From Okeania sp. SIO3I5 (GTDB lineage Bacteria; Cyanobacteriota; Cyanobacteriia; Cyanobacteriales; Microcoleaceae): 60,065 nucleotides of DNA. The stretch's first letter is position 1. Each line of letters opens with the position of its first letter. Where the stretch lies: positions 41,450 to 101,514 of the forward strand of contig NZ_JAAHHT010000028.1 in NCBI RefSeq assembly GCF_010672085.1, read 5' to 3'. Both the position numbers and the translations under genes were made by a program. This document shows, piece by piece, positions 56,690 to 60,065 of this stretch. A model generated the notes under the pieces. It had not been told where the DNA came from. It searched no databases and saw only the letters and a program-made list of their open reading frames with translations.

Positions 56690-58027
56690 GAAGCCAAATA
56701 ATTGGACAAAGTTGAACAAATATTAAGAAATATTGAAAATCTGCTGATTCGCTGCTATCATACATTAAGATTATTCTCACAATCAAACAAATACTTTTTT
56801 TCATGGTGTGCGTGTTCAAATGCAATCAATCAAAACCAAGTTAAAAGTTAACAATTACCAAAAAACAATACTTGCCAAACACGCAGGTGTAGCTCGTCAT
56901 GCTTATAACTGGGGGTTAGCCACTTGTATAACTGAGTACAAATCAACCAAGAAACGTCCTAGTGCTGTCACTTTGCATAAACGTTTAGTTGCTCAAGTGA
57001 AAAGCCAAAATCCTTGGTATTATGAAGTATCAAAGTGTGCCCCTCAACAAGCCTTAAGAGACTTAGAAAGGGCATTTAAAAACTTTTTAAGCATTCCTCA
57101 AAGTGGATTTCCCAAATTTAAGAAAAAAGGGAAAAAAGACAGTTTTTATTTGGAAGGCAGTATTCAGATTCTTCAAGGAAATTATATAAAGCTACCCAGA
57201 ATAGGAATAGTAAAAACTTATGAAATATTACCATCAGTACGAATAAAAAATGTCACAATATCTAAAAGAGCAGGTGATTGGTATATCAGCTTTAAATATG
57301 ATTTGGAGCCAGAAAATTCAACTCCAAAACAACGAGATGTTATCGGTGTAGATGTGGGCATAAGTGCTCTAGCAACTTGTAGTGATGGAACGGTATTTGC
57401 CAGCGTCAAACCATACAAACAAGCTAAAAAACGATTAACTTGTTATCAACGGCGTGTCAAGAAAAAAGAACCTGGTTCCAAAAATCGATCTAAAGCAGTA
57501 AAAAAACTAGCAAAAGCTCATAAAAAAGTAGCTGACATCAGGGCTGACACACTTCATAAACTAACAACATGGCTAGCTAAGAACCACAGCACCATAGTAA
57601 TAGAAGATTTGAATGTAAGTGGAATGCTCAAAAATCATAAACTAGCAAGCGCGATAGCAGACTGTGGCTTTTATGAGTTTAAGCGTCAGCTAACATACAA
57701 GTGCGAGTGGTATGGAAGTAAGTTAGTAATAGCTGATAGATTTTACCCTAGCTCTCAGCTATGCTCTCATTGTGGGCATCGACAGAAAATGCCATTACAT
57801 AAGAGAACTTATGAATGCAGCAACTGCGGATTTACTGCTGACAGAGACTTTAATGCTGCGCTCAATCTAGAAAACTATGTGCATCAGTAGGTGGAGTTTC
57901 CGCCGATTTTAAGCCTGTGGAGAAGATAAGTTGCAGACTGCGGTCAGTGGTCTTCAGTGAAACAGGAAGCTAGCTCCAAAACTCAAAATACCATTTTGGG
58001 TAAGTTTGGGTAAGTTTAGTAGAACGG
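56690..58027 (+). mobile_element. TnpB element, copy 3 (diverged)
   Basis: The left end CTAACTACTGAAGCCAAAT resembles TAACTGTTGGCTAAA of copies 1 and 2 and again follows a G run (ATAGGG). The right end AGTAGAACGG at 58027 matches AAGAACGG of the other two. GGGTAAGTTT is duplicated just inside the right end. Boundaries are inferred by comparison, approximate to a few bases. Confidence 0.65.
56820..57890 (+). CDS. tnpB: TnpB RNA-guided nuclease (copy 3)
   Basis: 356 residues from ATG 56820 (MQSIKTKLKVNNYQKTILAK); a GTG four codons earlier is possible. Same layout as copies 1 and 2 but diverged: KHAGVARHAYNWGLAT, RuvC-I VIGVDVGISALATC, RuvC-II IVIEDLNVSGML, zinc finger CSHCG and CSNCG, RuvC-III ADRDFNAALNLENYV. 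All catalytic acids are present. The region from the gene end to 58027 should encode the guide-RNA scaffold. No TnpA is associated. Confidence 0.93.
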   Translation: MQSIKTKLKVNNYQKTILAKHAGVARHAYNWGLATCITEYKSTKKRPSAVTLHKRLVAQVKSQNPWYYEVSKCAPQQALRDLERAFKNFLSIPQSGFPKFKKKGKKDSFYLEGSIQILQGNYIKLPRIGIVKTYEILPSVRIKNVTISKRAGDWYISFKYDLEPENSTPKQRDVIGVDVGISALATCSDGTVFASVKPYKQAKKRLTCYQRRVKKKEPGSKNRSKAVKKLAKAHKKVADIRADTLHKLTTWLAKNHSTIVIEDLNVSGMLKNHKLASAIADCGFYEFKRQLTYKCEWYGSKLVIADRFYPSSQLCSHCGHRQKMPLHKRTYECSNCGFTADRDFNAALNLENYVHQ

Positions 58028-58090
58028 AAAGTTCTTGACGTCAATCCTTTTATAAATGAAGATACGTAATGCTTCCTGTTTATATTCATT

Positions 58091-58199
58091 AGACATCTCC
58101 AGAAAAGAGGGAACAGGGAACAGGGAACAGGGAACAGGGAAGAATAATTGATAATTTATGCATAAGAATTGATTTTATTTTTTATTTTTGGAGATGTCT
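58091..58199. mobile_element. MITE of the AGACATCTCC family, copy C
   Basis: Inverted ends AGACATCTCC (58091-58100) and GGAGATGTCT (58190-58199), flanked by ATT on both sides (58088-58090 and 58200-58202), a 3-bp target duplication. Contains four GGGAACA heptamers and AATTGATAATTTATGCATAA. A lone extra AGACATCTCC follows at 58203. Confidence 0.8.
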
Positions 58200-58718
58200 A
58201 TTAGACATCTCCCGTACTTGTAATTATAAGTAAAAGTTGTTTCATATATCTGGTTATAGATTTTGTCCCATCAACTTAGGAGAGCCAGATCACCTTAAAA
58301 CTAGCTTGGTAGCTACCTACTCCATCTGATTGCCAATGGTTCAGCACATTTAGCCACATATACTTTACCATCTTTAGACTTGAATACTGCCTTGGTAAAT
58401 TCGGCACTTCCACCATTGCTTTTTTTCTTACAGCAATGCTTGAGGATGGTGAGGTACAGTTGAAGATTGATCTCTATCTTTGCAGTTCAGACTTCTTATC
58501 TTTAACAACCTGGAAGGTTGTGTTACCACTCATGACTAAATGAAATTTTGTACCTCACGCGCCTCGGAAATTGCTGTAATTTCAATCCCGATGGTGAGCG
58601 CCAGAGGTACTACTAACTAACAACTGAAATGACGGTGTCAACAGCTTGAGGTGATATCCTTATAAGGGCAAACTTGCATTTTTGCAAATTTTTCAAAGAA
58701 TCTATGTATGATTTTCAC
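58200..58718. other. Spacer before nadA with decayed ORF and STRR piece
   Basis: Apart from the decayed frame at 58313-58533, no gene. 58577-58635 is a degenerate member of the ATTTCAATCCC...heptamer family (ACTAACTAACAACTGAAATGAC). Confidence 0.5.
58313..58533 (-). pseudogene. Small frameshifted ORF of unknown family
   Basis: ATG 58531-58533 reads MSGNTTFQVVKDKKSELQR then stops; one base shift continues as AKIEINLQLYLTILKHCCKK and KAVFKSKDGKVYVAKCAEPL to TAG 58313-58315. 221 bases in total, so one frameshift. Protein-like composition and lysine content, no family recognised. Confidence 0.35.
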
Positions 58719-59693
58719 CTAATTAAATGAAAGTTCTAACATCCTTTGAATAGGTTTCAATGCTGCCACTCGTATTTCTTCAGGAATCGTAATTTCTGGT
58801 GTCTTATTTTTCATTGCTAGATATAGTTTTTCTAAAGTATTCAACCTCATATGGGGGCATTCATTACAAGCACAATTATTCATTGCTGGTGCTGGAATAA
58901 AGTTTTTGTTGGGTTCTCTCTTTTGCATTTGGTGAATAATTCCCGGTTCAGTTACCACAATAAAATCTTTACTTTCGCTTTCCTGACAATATTTTAATAG
59001 AGCAGTAGTTGAACCAACATAATTTGCATGACGTAATAATGTTGCTTCGCATTCTGGATGAGCAATGATCTCTACTTCGGGATGTTCTATTTTCAACTGC
59101 ACAATCTTTTTTTCAGAGAACGTCTCGTGAACAATACAACTGCCTTCCCACAAAATCAAATCCCGTCCAGTTTGTTCCATTACATAACGACCTAGGTTCT
59201 TATCTGGGGCAAAAATTATAGGTTGCTCTATTGGTATTTGTTTAACTATTTTGACAGAGTTAGAACTGGTGCAGATAATATCACTCATCGCCTTAATAGC
59301 TGCACTACAATTAATATAAGAAACTACTATTGCATCAGGATGAGCTGCCTTAAATTTGCCAAATTCTTCTGGTGGGCAACTATCTGCGAGGGAGCAACCC
59401 GCATCTAAATCTGGTAAAAGTACCAGTTTATGAGGATTGATAATTTTCGCAGTTTCCGCCATAAAATGAACTCCCGCAAAAACTATCACATCTGCATCAG
59501 TTTCAGCCGCTTTTTGGGAAAGACCAAGAGAGTCACCAATATAGTCGGCAATATCTTGAATATCCGATTCTTGATAATAGTGAGCTAGAATGATAGCATT
59601 TAATTCTTGCTTGAGGTCGGCGATCGCTTCAAACAGATCGTCAGGTATGCTATTAAAATTCTGGTTGGTTCTAGTTTGGGTTGCAAACATCAT
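58719..59693 (-). CDS. nadA: Quinolinate synthase A
   Basis: 324 residues, family length. NadA condenses iminoaspartate with dihydroxyacetone phosphate to quinolinate, the first steps of de novo NAD synthesis, with a 4Fe-4S cluster. Seen: [53 protein letters not shown] (cluster Cys), SYINCSA, HPECEA and the C-terminal [18 protein letters not shown] (cluster Cys). Two adjacent ATG codons at the start (MMF); either may be used. Stands alone, 5 kb from the nicotinamidase gene. Confidence 0.97.
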   Translation of the reverse strand: MMFATQTRTNQNFNSIPDDLFEAIADLKQELNAIILAHYYQESDIQDIADYIGDSLGLSQKAAETDADVIVFAGVHFMAETAKIINPHKLVLLPDLDAGCSLADSCPPEEFGKFKAAHPDAIVVSYINCSAAIKAMSDIICTSSNSVKIVKQIPIEQPIIFAPDKNLGRYVMEQTGRDLILWEGSCIVHETFSEKKIVQLKIEHPEVEIIAHPECEATLLRHANYVGSTTALLKYCQESESKDFIVVTEPGIIHQMQKREPNKNFIPAPAMNNCACNECPHMRLNTLEKLYLAMKNKTPEITIPEEIRVAALKPIQRMLELSFN

Positions 59694-59807
59694 TAATTAA
59701 ATTTTTCTGTAATTTATTTGTTACTACTTAAGTGGCCTAGTATACAAGTATACTTTAGATAATTTAATTAATTATAGTAGAATTCATCAAAAACTTAAAC
59801 TTGAGTA
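59694..59807 (-). promoter_or_regulatory. nadA upstream region
   Basis: AT-rich leader with CAAGTATACTTT/AGTATACAAG-like palindrome near 59743-59757 (GTATACAAGTATAC), a direct or inverted pair that could be an operator. No regulator can be named. Confidence 0.3.
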
Positions 59808-59938
59808 AATATTTCTTAAGCATTTAAACAATACCAAAACTCACCATCTTGAAGAAATTAGATTGGCCAAAACCCCTGCAAATGCTGCTAAAATGGGACG
59901 AGAACGTAGTCGTCCCCTCCGCCAAGACTGGGAGGAAA
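59808..59938 (+). pseudogene. NADAR-domain fragment
   Basis: In frame after a TAA: LEEIRLAKTPANAAKMGRER then SRPLRQDWEEI, the helical C-terminal signature of NADAR (YbiA/DUF1768) proteins, N-glycosidases acting on ADP-ribosyl or riboflavin-pathway substrates. Only about 44 residues remain; the N-terminal domain is absent and the 3' end is cut at ATTGAC by an IS200/IS605-type right end. Non-functional. Confidence 0.65.
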
Positions 59939-60065
59939 TTGACATACTCCCGACGCTCCCCTACGGGAGAGCGCGGGATTCTTCAGCCAGAGAAAAACTG
60001 ACCGCAGTTTTAACAGAAGTGATGTCCTCCTCCTGTGTTGACAACAATCCTATTTTTTGTATTAG
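59939..60065 (-). mobile_element. Right end of an IS200/IS605-type element entering from the right
   Basis: TTGACATACTCCCG followed by the hairpin CGCTCCC...GGGAGAGCG and CGGGATTCTTCA is the reverse of the GAATC...GAGGATGTCAA end seen at 34480-34518. The orientation places its tnpB on the minus strand beyond the window. Confidence 0.75.

Overview
The window comes from a repeat-rich, AT-rich filamentous cyanobacterium, most like the Trichodesmium/Okeania group. The evidence is cyanobacterial single-copy genes (ndhB, the ffh/rpsP/KH/phoH cluster, nadA), scattered GCGATCGC (HIP1) octamers, XisH/XisI proteins, many heptamer short tandem repeats, very long intergenic gaps, a group II intron inside a housekeeping gene and many solitary TnpB/IscB-type elements. 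The genus is inferred; no rRNA is present to confirm it.

Layout. 1-1272: 5'-complete TPR protein (minus) running off the left edge. 2166-5520: rpiA split by a 2.64-kb group II intron that encodes an RT/maturase/HNH protein. 5833-5997: small conserved protein (minus). 7133-8713: ndhB. 9454-9888: coiled-coil protein. 10472-13560: two convergent RNA-guided nuclease elements, an HNH-less IsrB (plus) and a full IscB (minus), each with a structured putative omega-RNA just upstream. 13573-15017: non-coding repeats. 15018-17990: coiled-coil membrane-anchored protein plus TPR/FGE protein whose C-terminus looks like a diversity-generating-retroelement variable region. 18758-21720: Uma2-type protein, repeat/beta-flower protein and retropepsin remnant. 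21721-23494: tandem repeats. 23492-28066: UvrD-like helicase and cyclic-nucleotide-binding histidine kinase.

30574-36619: ffh, rpsP, KH protein and phoH, a translation/RNA cluster into which two nested TnpB elements have inserted between ffh and rpsP. 36737-38328: a ChuX/HutX-like gene broken by a near-copy of the younger TnpB element. 38454-39585: XisI-XisH-XisI. 39679-42874: pentapeptide-repeat membrane protein and DUF4058 protein. 43020-44300: an exact 81-bp tandem array with HIP1-like cores. 44579-50620: a 2013-residue secreted-type protein that appears to join EEP-nuclease/phosphatase, phytase-like, beta-propeller phytase and PhoD domains to RTX repeats, preceded by a textbook cyanobacterial Pho box; this is a phosphate-starvation enzyme for organic phosphorus.

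51489-52384: decayed IS1-family element with intact ends. 52738-53481: nicotinamidase-like hydrolase. 53632-55798: hypothetical proteins, including a membrane-protein gene broken by a 137-bp MITE and one stop codon. 56229-58027: truncated histidine kinase next to a third TnpB element. 58719-59693: nadA, followed by a NADAR-domain fragment cut by another IS200/IS605-type end that runs off the right edge.

Overall the region is a housekeeping backbone heavily remodelled by transposons. The most notable items are the paired IsrB/IscB loci, the candidate DGR target, the Pho-box phosphatase, the intron-split rpiA with nested inverted heptamer repeats, and insertions where removal of the element restores a reading frame exactly.
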